Positions 1 through 9,716 are shown, counted from the first letter of the stretch. The stretch: 64,000 nucleotides of DNA from Cyclobacteriaceae bacterium (GCA_958296015.1 CATQIH010000020.1:124001-188000); one strand, 5' to 3'. The notes: generated by a model not told the origin, from the letters alone. Numbers and translations: made by a program.

Positions 1-845
1 AAGGGTATGCCATCACAGGTATTAAGGTTCCCGGAGTGCTCCATGAGTTTTCTACTATTGAGGGAGTTGTTGAAGATGTTGCTGAAATCATATTAAACTT
101 GAAAATGGTGCGCTTCAAGAAAGTGACCGATGAGTTTGTAGATAGTAAGATCGTGGTTCCTATCAAAGGAAAAAGTACCCTTACGGGAAGCGATATTCAA
201 AGTAATACCTCATCTTTTGAAATATTAAATCCTGATCACATCATCTGCCATCTGGATGATGCTGTTGACACCGAGATTGAACTCTACATCGAAAAGGGAA
301 GAGGCTATGTGCCTTCTGAAGAAAACAAATCTACCGAGCAAACTTTTGGATATATTCCGACAGATGCCGTTTTTACGCCTATCAAAAATGTGAAGTTTAG
401 CGTTGAAAATACCAGGGTAGAGCAAAAGACTGACTATGAGCAATTGATCGTTGATATCACCACCGATGGGTCTGTTCATCCGGAAGATGCCCTGAAAGGA
501 GCCGCCAACATATTGATCAAACATTTTATGTTGTTCTCAGATCAGAATATGATTCTGGAAACTCCTCAGCAAGGTGAGCCGGATGCAGTAGATGAGGAAA
601 TGTTGCACATGCGTAAACTTTTGAAGACACCACTCAACGATTTAGATCTGTCAGTAAGAGCCTACAACTGTTTGAAAGCTGCCGATGTGAAAACGCTGGG
701 CGACCTGGTGCAACTGGAAATTTCAGATATGATGAAGTTTCGTAACTTTGGAAAGAAATCCCTTGCCGAGCTTGAGCAGTTGGTTCAGGATAAAAATCTG
801 TCTTTTGGGATGGATTTATCTCGCTACAAACTAGACGAAGATTAA
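1..845 (+). CDS. rpoA: DNA-directed RNA polymerase alpha subunit (5' truncated by window edge)
   Basis: RNA polymerase alpha subunit, the assembly platform of the core enzyme. The reading frame is open to the window edge: in-frame codons before the listed GTG read GYAITGIKVPG, a typical alpha N-terminal segment, so the GTG at 36 is not the true start. The N-terminal dimerisation domain is followed by a linker around EEMLHMRKLLKTPL and the alpha-CTD with its helix-hairpin-helix (LSVRAYNCLKAADVKTLGDL). It is followed 50 bases later by rplQ, the standard bacterial order. Confidence 0.98.
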   Translation, partial: GYAITGIKVPGVLHEFSTIEGVVEDVAEIILNLKMVRFKKVTDEFVDSKIVVPIKGKSTLTGSDIQSNTSSFEILNPDHIICHLDDAVDTEIELYIEKGRGYVPSEENKSTEQTFGYIPTDAVFTPIKNVKFSVENTRVEQKTDYEQLIVDITTDGSVHPEDALKGAANILIKHFMLFSDQNMILETPQQGEPDAVDEEMLHMRKLLKTPLNDLDLSVRAYNCLKAADVKTLGDLVQLEISDMMKFRNFGKKSLAELEQLVQDKNLSFGMDLSRYKLDED

Positions 846-895
846 GTAGACATACGAAAACTCAGCACTCCGGGTGTTGATTTTATAAAGATATC

Positions 896-1477
896 ATGAG
901 ACACGGAAAGAAAATCAATCATTTAGGACGTACTGCTTCACACAGAAAAGCAATGTTGTCCAATATGGCTTCTTCTTTAATTCTTCACAAAAGAATAACA
1001 ACAACAGTTGCCAAAGCAAAAGCACTGCGCAAGTATGTTGAGCCATTAATCACCAAATCAAAAATAGACACTACGCAATCCAGAAGGACTGTCTTTTCCT
1101 ACTTGCAGGATAAAGAGACTTCCCGCATCCTGTTTGACGATGTAGCAGCCAAAATAGCAGACAGGCCCGGTGGGTATACCCGTATTATCAAATTAGGCAA
1201 TCGCCTGGGCGACAATGCGGAAATGTGTATGATGGAACTGGTAGATTTTAACGAGGTTTATACTCCTTCCGAAGACAAGACTGCCAAGAAATCCCGAAGA
1301 AGTCGTAGAGGTGGTAAAAAAGCCAAGTCTACCGACGAAGTAGCAGAGACCAAGGCACCCAAAGCAGCGTCAGCTACTGATGATAAGGTAACAACAGCAG
1401 AGCCTGAGGATGAACCAACATCGGCTAAAGAAGAAAAATCAGAAGATACCGATGAAAGCAAACCCGCTGATCAATAG
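896..1477 (+). CDS. rplQ: 50S ribosomal protein L17 with long charged C-terminal tail
   Basis: Large-subunit ribosomal protein L17. The first ~120 residues are a canonical L17 domain starting [20 protein letters not shown]. The protein is 193 aa, longer than the ~120-130 aa common in other bacteria. The extra part is a low-complexity tail, first basic ([14 protein letters not shown]) and then acidic ([18 protein letters not shown]). Long tails on L17 are known in Bacteroidota, and this one is probably disordered. It follows rpoA in the same operon and a strong terminator lies just downstream. Confidence 0.97.
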   Translation: MRHGKKINHLGRTASHRKAMLSNMASSLILHKRITTTVAKAKALRKYVEPLITKSKIDTTQSRRTVFSYLQDKETSRILFDDVAAKIADRPGGYTRIIKLGNRLGDNAEMCMMELVDFNEVYTPSEDKTAKKSRRSRRGGKKAKSTDEVAETKAPKAASATDDKVTTAEPEDEPTSAKEEKSEDTDESKPADQ

Positions 1478-1497
1478 ATTGCTCACAAATTAATATG

Positions 1498-1542
1498 AAA
1501 GGGATTGTGTTCTTTACCCAAAGACGCAATCCCTTTTTTTTT
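1498..1542 (+). terminator. Rho-independent terminator after rplQ
   Basis: AAAGGGATTG pairs with CAATCCCTTT around a ~19-nt loop, followed by a run of nine T. It ends the rpoA-rplQ transcript. Confidence 0.9.
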
Positions 1543-1591
1543 AATAATTTATTCGTAAAATTGCCACAGCAAAACAGAAGAAACTTACCCT

Positions 1592-2695
1592 ATGAAAAAA
1601 GTAAAACGGGCTCCTGCTATTTTATTATTGGATGATGGCTTTGTCTGCAAAGGCCATGCTATTGGAAGAATAGGCACTCATGGTGGAGAGATATGTTTCA
1701 ACACTGGCATGACGGGTTACCAGGAGATTTATACAGACCCTTCCTACTTCGGGCAGATCATCATTAACACTACCTCGCATATCGGTAACTATGGTATATT
1801 GGATAGTGAACAGGAGTCGAGAACGCCCAAGATCAGCGGTGTGGTTGTCAATAACTTTTCTGAAACCTTCAGCCGTGCTAAAGCTGATACTGGTTTGCAG
1901 CAATACCTGGATAAAGCAGGTATCGTAGGCATCACAGACATAGACACCCGAAAACTGGTTAAACATATCCGCACCAAAGGAGCCATGAATGCTATCATTT
2001 CTTCTGAAATAACGGACATGGATCAGCTTAAAAAGATGCTTGCTGACATTCCTTCTATGGATGGCCTGGAGCTGTCTACAAAAGTTTGTACCAATACCGA
2101 GTTCTTTGTAGGCAACGAAAATGCTTCCAGGCGGGTAGCCGTACTGGACCTGGGTATCAAGACCAGTATTCTTGAAAACCTGACGGAAAGAGACTGTTAC
2201 TGTAAGGTATTCCCTGCCCGCACCAGCTTTGAAGAAATGGAGCAATGGAACCCTGATGGATATTTCATCTCCAACGGTCCTGGAGACCCAGGTGCGATGG
2301 AATATGCCGTAAGTACTGTCAAAAACATTATTCAGGCAGATCAGCCTTTGTTCGGTATATGTCTGGGCCACCAGATACTTGCTAGGGCCAATGGCATTTC
2401 AACCTATAAGATGCATCATGGTCACCGGGGACTCAACCACCCGGTGAAAAACCTGGAAACCGGCAAAAGTGAAATTACCTCTCAGAATCATGGGTTCTCC
2501 GTAGATATGGAGCAGGCTTCCCATGCGCCGGATGTGGAAGTGACCCATATCAACCTGAATGATCAGACAGTGGCAGGCATAAAAATGCTCAAAAAGAGAG
2601 CCTTTTCCGTGCAATACCATCCTGAATCTTCTCCTGGTCCGCACGATTCACGATATCTGTTTGATGATTTTATTCGTTTGATGGATTTAAATTAA
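1592..2695 (+). CDS. carA: Carbamoyl-phosphate synthase, small (glutaminase) subunit
   Basis: Glutamine amidotransferase subunit of carbamoyl-phosphate synthase. It releases ammonia from glutamine for the large subunit in arginine and pyrimidine synthesis. The N-terminal CPSase small-chain domain (~1-150) is followed by a class I GATase domain. The nucleophile is Cys257 in FGICLGHQIL, and the His/Glu pair lies in QYHPESSPGPHDSRYLF (His343, Glu345). The length (367 aa) is normal. The large subunit carB is not in this window. It lies between the ribosomal operon and eno. Confidence 0.97.
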   Translation: MKKVKRAPAILLLDDGFVCKGHAIGRIGTHGGEICFNTGMTGYQEIYTDPSYFGQIIINTTSHIGNYGILDSEQESRTPKISGVVVNNFSETFSRAKADTGLQQYLDKAGIVGITDIDTRKLVKHIRTKGAMNAIISSEITDMDQLKKMLADIPSMDGLELSTKVCTNTEFFVGNENASRRVAVLDLGIKTSILENLTERDCYCKVFPARTSFEEMEQWNPDGYFISNGPGDPGAMEYAVSTVKNIIQADQPLFGICLGHQILARANGISTYKMHHGHRGLNHPVKNLETGKSEITSQNHGFSVDMEQASHAPDVEVTHINLNDQTVAGIKMLKKRAFSVQYHPESSPGPHDSRYLFDDFIRLMDLN

Positions 2696-2720
2696 CATAC
2701 ACCCATTCATTACTAACTAA

Positions 2721-4007
<1,287 letters not shown>

Positions 4008-4047
4008 CTGTCTGCTGCTTTAAGATTTACTAAACTAACCAATCATG

Positions 4048-4084
4048 AATGCAATCTTGTTTATACGGGATTGCATTTTCTTTT
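4048..4084 (+). terminator. Rho-independent terminator after eno
   Basis: Perfect 9-bp stem AATGCAATC / GATTGCATT with a 12-nt loop, followed by TTCTTTT. Confidence 0.85.
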
Positions 4085-4144
4085 GAATAAATAAATAGTA
4101 TATTCAACAAAGCATTAGGCATATTTTCTGTTAAAGATATAACC

Positions 4145-4447
4145 ATGAGCGTATTTTCTAAATTTCCTGGTTTTTTAAAGAACGGATACTTCATCTTCAC
4201 CGTCTGCTTCCTGCTATGGATGACATTTGTGGATTCTAACGACATCAGAACACAGCTGCGGCTGACAAACAAACTGCACGAGTTGGAAGATGAAAAAGCG
4301 TTTTACCAGGAGAAGATAGAAGAAGTCAAAAAAGACCGTAAGGAGTTGATGAGCGATGATGCGCTGTTAGAGAAGTTTGCCAGAGAAAAATACCTGATGA
4401 AAAAGCCTGATGAAGATGTATATGTTATCGTTGAAGAAAGAAAGTAG
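4145..4447 (+). CDS. Septum formation initiator (FtsB/DivIC-like) protein
   Basis: Small bitopic membrane protein of the FtsB/DivIC family, which with FtsL and FtsQ/DivIB controls septal peptidoglycan synthesis. The 100 aa comprise a short cytoplasmic N-terminus, one membrane helix (YFIFTVCFLLWMTFV, ~15-29), a coiled coil (~35-75: RLTNKLHELEDEKAFYQEKI) and the family end motif LLEKFAREKYLMKKPDEDVYVI. In Bacteroidota such a gene commonly follows eno, as here. The 3' end overlaps the next ORF if that ORF starts at 4410. Confidence 0.9.
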   Translation: MSVFSKFPGFLKNGYFIFTVCFLLWMTFVDSNDIRTQLRLTNKLHELEDEKAFYQEKIEEVKKDRKELMSDDALLEKFAREKYLMKKPDEDVYVIVEERK

Positions 4448-5111
4448 CCCAGCAAAAAGCTTTGTACCCATGATGATCTGCTCAGCGTTGCTGCCAGTGT
4501 GCCTGTGCCTGATTACTTTGCTACCGGCCAACGCACAGCAGCAGCAGGAAGCCGGGCAGGGCATTACTAAAAAAGGAACACTGCGGCAAAACAACATGCC
4601 GGATTCCATACCACAGGCAGCCACCGAACAGGACGATATTGAACAAGATAACCCTGACAAGCCCTCTTTGTGGGAGAAAATTTACATAGGAGGCAACTTC
4701 GGGTTGCAACTTGGTACTTATACCTATATCGACATCTCTCCTTTGGTGGGCTATAGGTTTACCAACCGCTTCTCTGCCGGTCCGGGCATCGCTTATCGCT
4801 ATTTGAGTATCAGAAACGTTGGGTCCAATAGCATCTACGGCGCAAAAGTATTTGCCCGCTATATCGTTGGCAAGCAGTTCTTTATACATACCGAATATGA
4901 AAGCCTGAATACACAGTTGTATGAACGTTTTGCGGGGCGCGATCGTATTGTCAGAGAATGGATTCCGGGGTTCTTCGTGGGCGGAGGTATCTCGCAACCG
5001 GTAGGAAACCGCGCAGCCTTTATGATCTACGGCCTGTATAATCTCCTCTACGACAACGTGCGTTCTCCTTACCCCAGTCCGTGGATTCTTAGTGTTGGGT
5101 TTACAATATAG
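4410..5111 (+). CDS. Secreted/outer-membrane beta-barrel-like protein, unknown function
   Basis: Predicted exported protein of ~230 aa. A basic stretch and a hydrophobic segment end at a signal-peptidase-like ANA-Q site, followed by a Q/E/D-rich linker. The rest alternates aromatic residues as in an 8-strand outer-membrane barrel (GNFGLQLGTYTYIDISPLVGYRFTNRFSAGPGIAYRY) and ends in an aromatic-rich strand (PSPWILSVGFTI), typical of barrel C-termini. The ATG at 4410 overlaps the septum gene by 38 nt; 4422 and 4470 are alternative starts. Function is unknown. Confidence 0.75.
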   Translation: MKMYMLSLKKESSPAKSFVPMMICSALLPVCLCLITLLPANAQQQQEAGQGITKKGTLRQNNMPDSIPQAATEQDDIEQDNPDKPSLWEKIYIGGNFGLQLGTYTYIDISPLVGYRFTNRFSAGPGIAYRYLSIRNVGSNSIYGAKVFARYIVGKQFFIHTEYESLNTQLYERFAGRDRIVREWIPGFFVGGGISQPVGNRAAFMIYGLYNLLYDNVRSPYPSPWILSVGFTI

Positions 5112-5142
5112 CAAAAAGTGCCTTTGATATAATTTTTTTACC

Positions 5143-5952
5143 TTGGCTAAGCATCAACAATCACTCAGAGAAAAACTGTACGACATCATCTTTGAAGCCG
5201 ATACACCAGCAGGTAAGGCTTTTGATGTAGCGTTGCTGGTCGTCATACTGCTTAGCATTGTGGCGGTGATGCTGGAAAGCGTCAGTAGCTTTCAGGTACA
5301 GTATGGTGGACTATTGCGTACGCTGGAGTGGATATTTACCGTACTTTTCACCATAGAATACATAGCCCGAGTTCTGGTAGTCCGGCATCCCAAGCACTAT
5401 ATCTTTAGCTTTATGGGATGGATAGATTTGCTGGCCATTCTTCCTACCTACCTGAGCATGTTCGTTGTAGGCAGTCAGTACCTGATGGCCGTAAGAACGG
5501 TACGTTTGCTGCGCGTGTTCAGAATTTTCAAGCTGAGCCGCTATATAGGAGAAGCTGATGTGCTCAAACGCGCCATGCAAGCCAGCAGACATAAGATTAT
5601 CGTGTTTTTGCTGGCCGTGCTTAGCATCGTAATTATCACCGGCACGCTGATGTACCTGATAGAAGGTCCGGCAAGTGGCTTTACCAGTATTCCTATTAGC
5701 ATCTACTGGTCTATCGTCACGCTTACTACCGTAGGATACGGAGATATTGCACCCCAGACGGTCGTAGGGCAGGCTCTGGCTTCCTTCATCATGGTCATAG
5801 GCTATGGCATCATTGCCGTACCCACCGGTATTGTCACCTCTGAACTGAGCAAAGCCAACGAACCGGTCACCACACAGGTATGTCCCAACTGCCTGCGCGA
5901 AGGACACGCACCCGATGCCGTCTACTGCAAATACTGCTCAGCCAAGCTTTAG
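5143..5952 (+). CDS. Voltage-gated-type potassium channel with C-terminal zinc ribbon
   Basis: Six-transmembrane ion channel. S1-S4 occupy ~20-130, with an arginine-rich S4 (AVRTVRLLRVFRIFKLSRYI). S5, the pore helix and S6 follow, with the K+ selectivity filter in TLTTVGYGDIAPQT. After S6 (IIAVPTGIVTSEL) there is a short cytoplasmic tail ending in a CxxC...CxxC zinc ribbon (CPNC...CKYC). The start is TTG at 5143 because no in-frame ATG lies upstream and the N-terminus MAKHQQSLREKLYDIIFEAD fits bacterial Kv-like proteins. The zinc ribbon may be a ligand or redox sensor; this is inference. Confidence 0.92.
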   Translation: MAKHQQSLREKLYDIIFEADTPAGKAFDVALLVVILLSIVAVMLESVSSFQVQYGGLLRTLEWIFTVLFTIEYIARVLVVRHPKHYIFSFMGWIDLLAILPTYLSMFVVGSQYLMAVRTVRLLRVFRIFKLSRYIGEADVLKRAMQASRHKIIVFLLAVLSIVIITGTLMYLIEGPASGFTSIPISIYWSIVTLTTVGYGDIAPQTVVGQALASFIMVIGYGIIAVPTGIVTSELSKANEPVTTQVCPNCLREGHAPDAVYCKYCSAKL

Positions 5953-6166
5953 AAGGAGACAACAGACTAGAAAAAAGGAACCCGAAGACTGGAAAAAGGA
6001 AACCGAAGACCGAAGGAAAATGCTCCCATGCAGATAGGATACCACCCCGGTCTTCCGCCTCCCTGGTTCAAACGTCTCGCTTGGATCACTCTCTCTCACT
6101 CCCCCTGGTTCAATTGCCTCGCTTGAACCCTTGAACCTCTCGCTTGGACCACTCACTGCTGCATCA
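5953..6166. repeat. Intergenic degenerate tandem repeats
   Basis: The gap between the convergent channel and dehydrogenase genes has two low-complexity parts. The first is purine-rich with imperfect repeats of GGAAACCGAAGAC. The second is pyrimidine-rich with three imperfect copies of a CCTGGTTCAAnnnnCTCGCTTGGA unit. Similar purine-rich text recurs at ~51080-51125 and ~60089-60120. No gene is supported here. Confidence 0.6.
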
Positions 6167-7243
6167 TCATCCAAGAAACGACAAGCTGAAACGTTCTGCA
6201 AGGCTTTGTAAATCTTCCACCACCGGTTCCAGCAATGGAATGCCGGTTTCTTTTCGTGTAGCTTCCATCTCTCTCTCCGGATCGCCGGGGATCAGTACCT
6301 TTTCCTGTCCGTCTACGGTTTTTGAAGTACGAAAACGGGTGATCCACTGATCCATGTGTTGTTTGAATTCGTTGGCAGGACGGAAAGCATCAATGCGCAT
6401 AGCACCCACAAAGTGACCAATACCCTGCCCCGGCAAATCATCCAGCGGAGCCAGAAAGCTGACAAAAGGAGGAACCCACGGGCCATAATTAGCTCCCGAC
6501 AGCACACCACTAAAGATATCTACCCAGGCTCCCAACGAATACCCCTTATGGCTGCCTCTCTCTCGCTCACTGCCCAGCGGAAGCAGCGCACCGCCCTGCG
6601 AAAGGGCAGTAGGGTCTTGTGTGGGTTGCCCGTACTGATCCTGTATCCAGCCTGTAGGAGCTGTTTCTTTTTTCCTCTGTAGAATTTCCAGCTTACCATT
6701 GGCCACCGTAGTCGTAGCAAAGTCGGCCACAAAAGGAGGCTCAGAACCCGCAGGAATTGCCAGGGCCAGAGCATTGGTGCCCAGCAACCTTTCCGCAGAA
6801 AAAGTAGGCGCTACCAGCGGACTTGCATTGGTCATGGCCTGACCGATCATATCATGCGGCAGTGCCAGCATGGCATGATACCCGGCAATGCCAAAGTGAT
6901 TGGAATTACGCACCGCTACCCAGCCAGTGCCTGCACTCGCTGCCTTCTGAATGGCAATCTCCATCGCCCTGGGTGCCGCCACCAGTCCCAGTGCCTCATC
7001 CGCATCAACCACCGCCGTGCTGGGCGACTCATGCACAATGCGTATGTTGGGTTTGGTATTAATACGTTTCTTTTCCCACAGTCTCACATAGCCAATCAGA
7101 CGGGCCACACCGTGAGAATCTATGCCCCGCAGGTCAGCAGCCAGCAACACGTCGGCTGCCTGGGCAGCATCTTGTGGGGAACAACCCATCTTTAGAAACA
7201 CGTCTTCGGTAAACTGCTGTAGTTGCTGATAAGGGATTTGCAT
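6167..7243 (-). CDS. Ldh family (malate/L-lactate/ureidoglycolate-type) oxidoreductase
   Basis: NAD(P)-dependent dehydrogenase of the Ldh2/YlbC superfamily, which reduces or oxidises 2-oxo/2-hydroxy acids. Diagnostic segments are ADLRGIDSHGVARL (catalytic His), WVAVRNSNHFGIAGYHAM, IGQAMTNASPLVAPTFSAERLLGTN and GSHKGYSLGAWVDIFSGVLSGA. The length (358 aa) is typical. Exact substrate cannot be told from sequence; malate, lactate, sulfolactate or ureidoglycolate are all possible. It is monocistronic and convergent with the K+ channel gene. Confidence 0.9.
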   Translation of the reverse strand: MQIPYQQLQQFTEDVFLKMGCSPQDAAQAADVLLAADLRGIDSHGVARLIGYVRLWEKKRINTKPNIRIVHESPSTAVVDADEALGLVAAPRAMEIAIQKAASAGTGWVAVRNSNHFGIAGYHAMLALPHDMIGQAMTNASPLVAPTFSAERLLGTNALALAIPAGSEPPFVADFATTTVANGKLEILQRKKETAPTGWIQDQYGQPTQDPTALSQGGALLPLGSERERGSHKGYSLGAWVDIFSGVLSGANYGPWVPPFVSFLAPLDDLPGQGIGHFVGAMRIDAFRPANEFKQHMDQWITRFRTSKTVDGQEKVLIPGDPEREMEATRKETGIPLLEPVVEDLQSLAERFSLSFLG

Positions 7244-7498
7244 AAGATCGTTGCCTGATTTGAGAGTGCAATATTACCGGCTTCGCTCATCATTCGCAAA
7301 ACGCCCTTGTTCAAAACGCTACGACCGTGCGTTTACTCAGCCCTATTGCCTTTGCCAATTAATAGGAAAAAATTGACAAACAGCGAAATAGGTACTTGTG
7401 TAAGCTATAAGTACAAATAAGAACATACGTAAACGAGGCTGGACTTATGTTTGGAAGAAGCTGTGTAGTAATTATTTATCAACTAAAACAACAAAAAG

Positions 7499-7906
7499 AT
7501 GAGTGTATTTTTCAACGTGATCGCCAAGTTAAATCCATTAAAGAAGAACCAGCCTAAGAAGTTTTATGCTGTTGTACAAAGCAACGGAGAAGTAGATGTC
7601 CGCAAACTAGCCCGTCAGATTGCAGACATCACCACTGTGAGTTTACCAGACGTCATTGCCACTTTAGAATCGCTGGTGATGATCATCCCCCAGCACATTG
7701 CCGATGGCAGGATTGTTCGTTTGGGAGAGTTAGGATCATTGCGTGTTTCTATCAAAAGCGAAGGTTGCGAAACAGAGTTGGAAGTGAACGCCAGCAAAAT
7801 CACCAAAGCCAAGTTTGTATTCACTGCCGGACATGAATTAAAAGATACGTTGAAGCTCTTAAAATTCACCAAAGTAAAGAAAGCAGCTCCCCAGATTTCA
7901 GAGTAA
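7499..7906 (+). CDS. HU/IHF-family DNA-binding protein (Bacteroidota type)
   Basis: A 135-aa HU-like nucleoid protein of the extended Bacteroidota type. It begins MSVFFNVIAKLNPLKKNQPKKFYAVVQSNGEVDVRKLARQI. The helical dimerisation part (~30-65) and the beta-arm region with GELGSLRVSIKSEGCETE match that subgroup. It probably bends DNA and compacts the chromosome. The 250-nt upstream gap should hold its promoter, and a strong terminator follows. Confidence 0.9.
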   Translation: MSVFFNVIAKLNPLKKNQPKKFYAVVQSNGEVDVRKLARQIADITTVSLPDVIATLESLVMIIPQHIADGRIVRLGELGSLRVSIKSEGCETELEVNASKITKAKFVFTAGHELKDTLKLLKFTKVKKAAPQISE

Positions 7907-7945
7907 ATGTACTTGGTTTAAGTAAACATAATGTTAAGTAAAACG

Positions 7946-7978
7946 AAAACCCGCTAATGATATCAGCGGGTTTTTTTT
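7946..7978 (+). terminator. Rho-independent terminator after the HU-like gene
   Basis: AAAACCCGCT / AGCGGGTTTT 10-bp stem with a 9-nt loop and eight T. Confidence 0.92.
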
Positions 7979-8379
7979 ATGGATAATACTCATATTTGCC
8001 CATATTTCGACCTGAAAAGGTGCAGACCTTTTTTAAAAAGGTCTGCACCTTTTCGAAAATGCTCTTCACCTTTTCAAAAAAGTTCTTCACCGTTTTATTT
8101 TTTCCCATTGAGGTCTATATTTTCCTCTTCTGAACCATTTTTCGAGTCCTTTCCTATAAGGGTACCGTTCATAAAAAGACAGCTTATAAAAGGCTTTTTG
8201 TCTGCTTTATTTGCCTCTGTAAATAAGTAATAATAGGTATGCCAAAGGCTTGGGAGTATGGCTGTCTTTTGTAAAGATTGATAATGGATTGTAGTTGTGG
8301 AATAGTGGTGAACTGATTATATTTAAGTGTGTAGTGATTATATTTTCAACTATGTGATGGTTAATAACGATATTGAAGT
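7979..8379. other. Noncoding interval with long perfect palindrome and CTTCACC repeats
   Basis: A 400-nt stretch with no credible gene. It holds a perfect 20-bp inverted repeat (8014-8054) followed by degenerate repeats of TTCTTCACCTTTTCAAAAAAG, then AT-rich DNA. The listed 83-aa ORF at 7979 is a translation of these repeats. Confidence 0.6.
8014..8054. repeat. Perfect 20-bp inverted repeat (cruciform-capable)
   Basis: GAAAAGGTGCAGACCTTTTT and its exact reverse complement are separated by one base. It is not followed by a T-run on the plus strand, so it is probably not a simple terminator. Confidence 0.85.
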
Positions 8380-8988
8380 ATGCGGAAAATAATGAAGTAC
8401 GTATTACCAATTCTATTTTTGCTTGCTGTTGCCGGTATTATTTGGGTTGTATTTTTTGTTTTTGATTTTGTCGTAGAGCCTGAAAAGAGAATAACTGGAA
8501 TTGTTACGATTTTAGGCTTAGGTTTTGGAGTGTTTCAATTTTGGATAGCTGAAATCAACATTCGCTTAAGAAGAATAAGTGAATTAAAACAAAACGAATA
8601 TCATCAAATATTCTTAATTGTTGAGTCAATTCCTGATTTATTAAATGTTGAGATGATGAAGGAACAAATTAATAATCCACATGGACTCGTAAGCACATTA
8701 ATGAACCAATTCAATAGATTGAGTTCAATAATTAGGGTAAACAAAGACTTTCTCTTTCCAGGTATATTTGATAGCAAAGAGTCACAAGAAATGAAAGAAG
8801 TTTTGGAAGAAATAATTAGAAGGACCGATAAATTCAAACAAAGTATGGAGAAAGACAATGCAAGTACTATGGAAAATACAGTGGAAAAAGTTGAGCTAAT
8901 AAATTGGCATAATGATATGAAAGAGAGCCTTGAAACATATCATTCAGTGAAACACGCTTTCTATAAAAAACTAAGAAGCTATAAATAA
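8380..8988 (+). CDS. Two-helix membrane protein, unknown function
   Basis: A 202-aa protein that I do not recognise. Two transmembrane helices sit at the N-terminus (YVLPILFLLAVAGIIWVVFFVF and ITGIVTILGLGFGVFQFWIA). They are followed by ~145 residues of charged helical, probably cytoplasmic, sequence (LKQNEYHQIFLIVESIPDLL; EVLEEIIRRTDKFKQSMEK). The gene is clearly more AT-rich than the housekeeping genes to its left and sits at the edge of the IS-rich island, which suggests horizontal acquisition. Confidence 0.65.
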   Translation: MRKIMKYVLPILFLLAVAGIIWVVFFVFDFVVEPEKRITGIVTILGLGFGVFQFWIAEINIRLRRISELKQNEYHQIFLIVESIPDLLNVEMMKEQINNPHGLVSTLMNQFNRLSSIIRVNKDFLFPGIFDSKESQEMKEVLEEIIRRTDKFKQSMEKDNASTMENTVEKVELINWHNDMKESLETYHSVKHAFYKKLRSYK

Positions 8989-9034
8989 CAGTCTACTTGC
9001 CTACCTTGTTATATAGTCGGATGGCCGATGCCAA

Positions 9035-9099
9035 GGAATCGCGGCCATGACAGCCTTGTTATACAGATAGCAATACCCTGCCATATTGTAACAAGATCC
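9035..9099. repeat. Palindromic repeat, copy 1, with a 15-nt insert in its left arm
   Basis: The right arm TAACAAGATCC matches a left arm GGAATC...TTGTTA only if 15 nt (GCGGCCATGACAGCC, 9041-9055) are removed. The loop (ATAGCAATACCCTGCC) resembles the loop of copy 2 at 9204-9278. Confidence 0.6.
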
Positions 9100-9161
9100 C
9101 TACGGGATGACAAAATGGGAATAGTAACAGACCTAATATATTGTCAAAAGAATGCCCCTTT

Positions 9162-9716
9162 AGCTTCAAATGCAATCTGAAGCCTTCTTACCCCATGTCA
9201 TTCAGGGGGAATCGCGCCACGATGGCCTTGTTACATAATAGCACTATCCTATCGCTTTGTAACAGAACCTTTCCCCCCTCTAGCTTCAGTTTGTAACTGA
9301 AGCCTTCAAATTGGAGCACGATGGCCATACATAACTTGCTTTTATTAATTTAAATTCATCCGGTCATGCCTCTAGCGCGTATTTACAATGCGTGATTTGC
9401 CTTTCTGATACTATACTTAAAATCATTATATTTGTATTATGAGCAAAAGAGAGAATACGTTGCAATTGATTATGCATGTCGTTGACAAAAACTCCTCTAG
9501 CGCGCATTTGTAATGCGTGCCTTGCCTTTCTGAACTTAAAGTCTCTCCTAATGCTCATCTGTAATACGTGATTTACTACTTTCCTGTATTCACTAAACGA
9601 TGCAAGTTGTAGTAGACGGGTGATAGATATTAGATAAATTTTTGTTAATCTTAATTCCTCTAGTCCTCTAGCGCGCATTTGCAATGCGTGCCTTACCTTT
9701 CTGAACTTAAAGTCTC
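9162..9716. repeat. Cluster of short palindromes with fixed TTTGYAAT-like centre
   Basis: Repeated short palindromes have different arms but a similar centre. Examples are GCTTCA-AATGCAATC-TGAAGC (9163-9183), GCTTCAGT-TTGTA-ACTGAAGC (9283-9303), and GCGCGCATTTGTAATGCGTGC near 9500 and 9670. The last two share ~50 nt including CCTTTCTGAACTTAAAGTCTC, and a third related copy lies at ~9370. The 106-aa ORF drawn here (9364-9684) is only repeat sequence. Confidence 0.7.
9204..9278. repeat. Palindromic repeat, copy 2, with a 14-nt insert in its left arm
   Basis: Left arm GGGGGAATC-[GCGCCACGATGGCC]-TTGTTACA; right arm TTTGTAACAGAACCTTTCCCCCC. The 14-nt insert is 9214-9227. The insertion point (ATC^TTGTTA) is the same as in copy 1. 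Confidence 0.6.

Noticed and set aside
1625-2371. 248-aa minus-strand ORF within carA
   Set aside because: Antisense shadow of carA without recognisable domains.
7979-8230. 83-aa ORF after the HU gene
   Set aside because: Low-complexity translation of the palindrome and TTCACC repeats, starting within the terminator T-run.
9364-9684. 106-aa ORF on the minus strand
   Set aside because: Its peptide repeats (ARGLEEL, ARHALQMRARG) simply mirror the palindromic DNA repeats.
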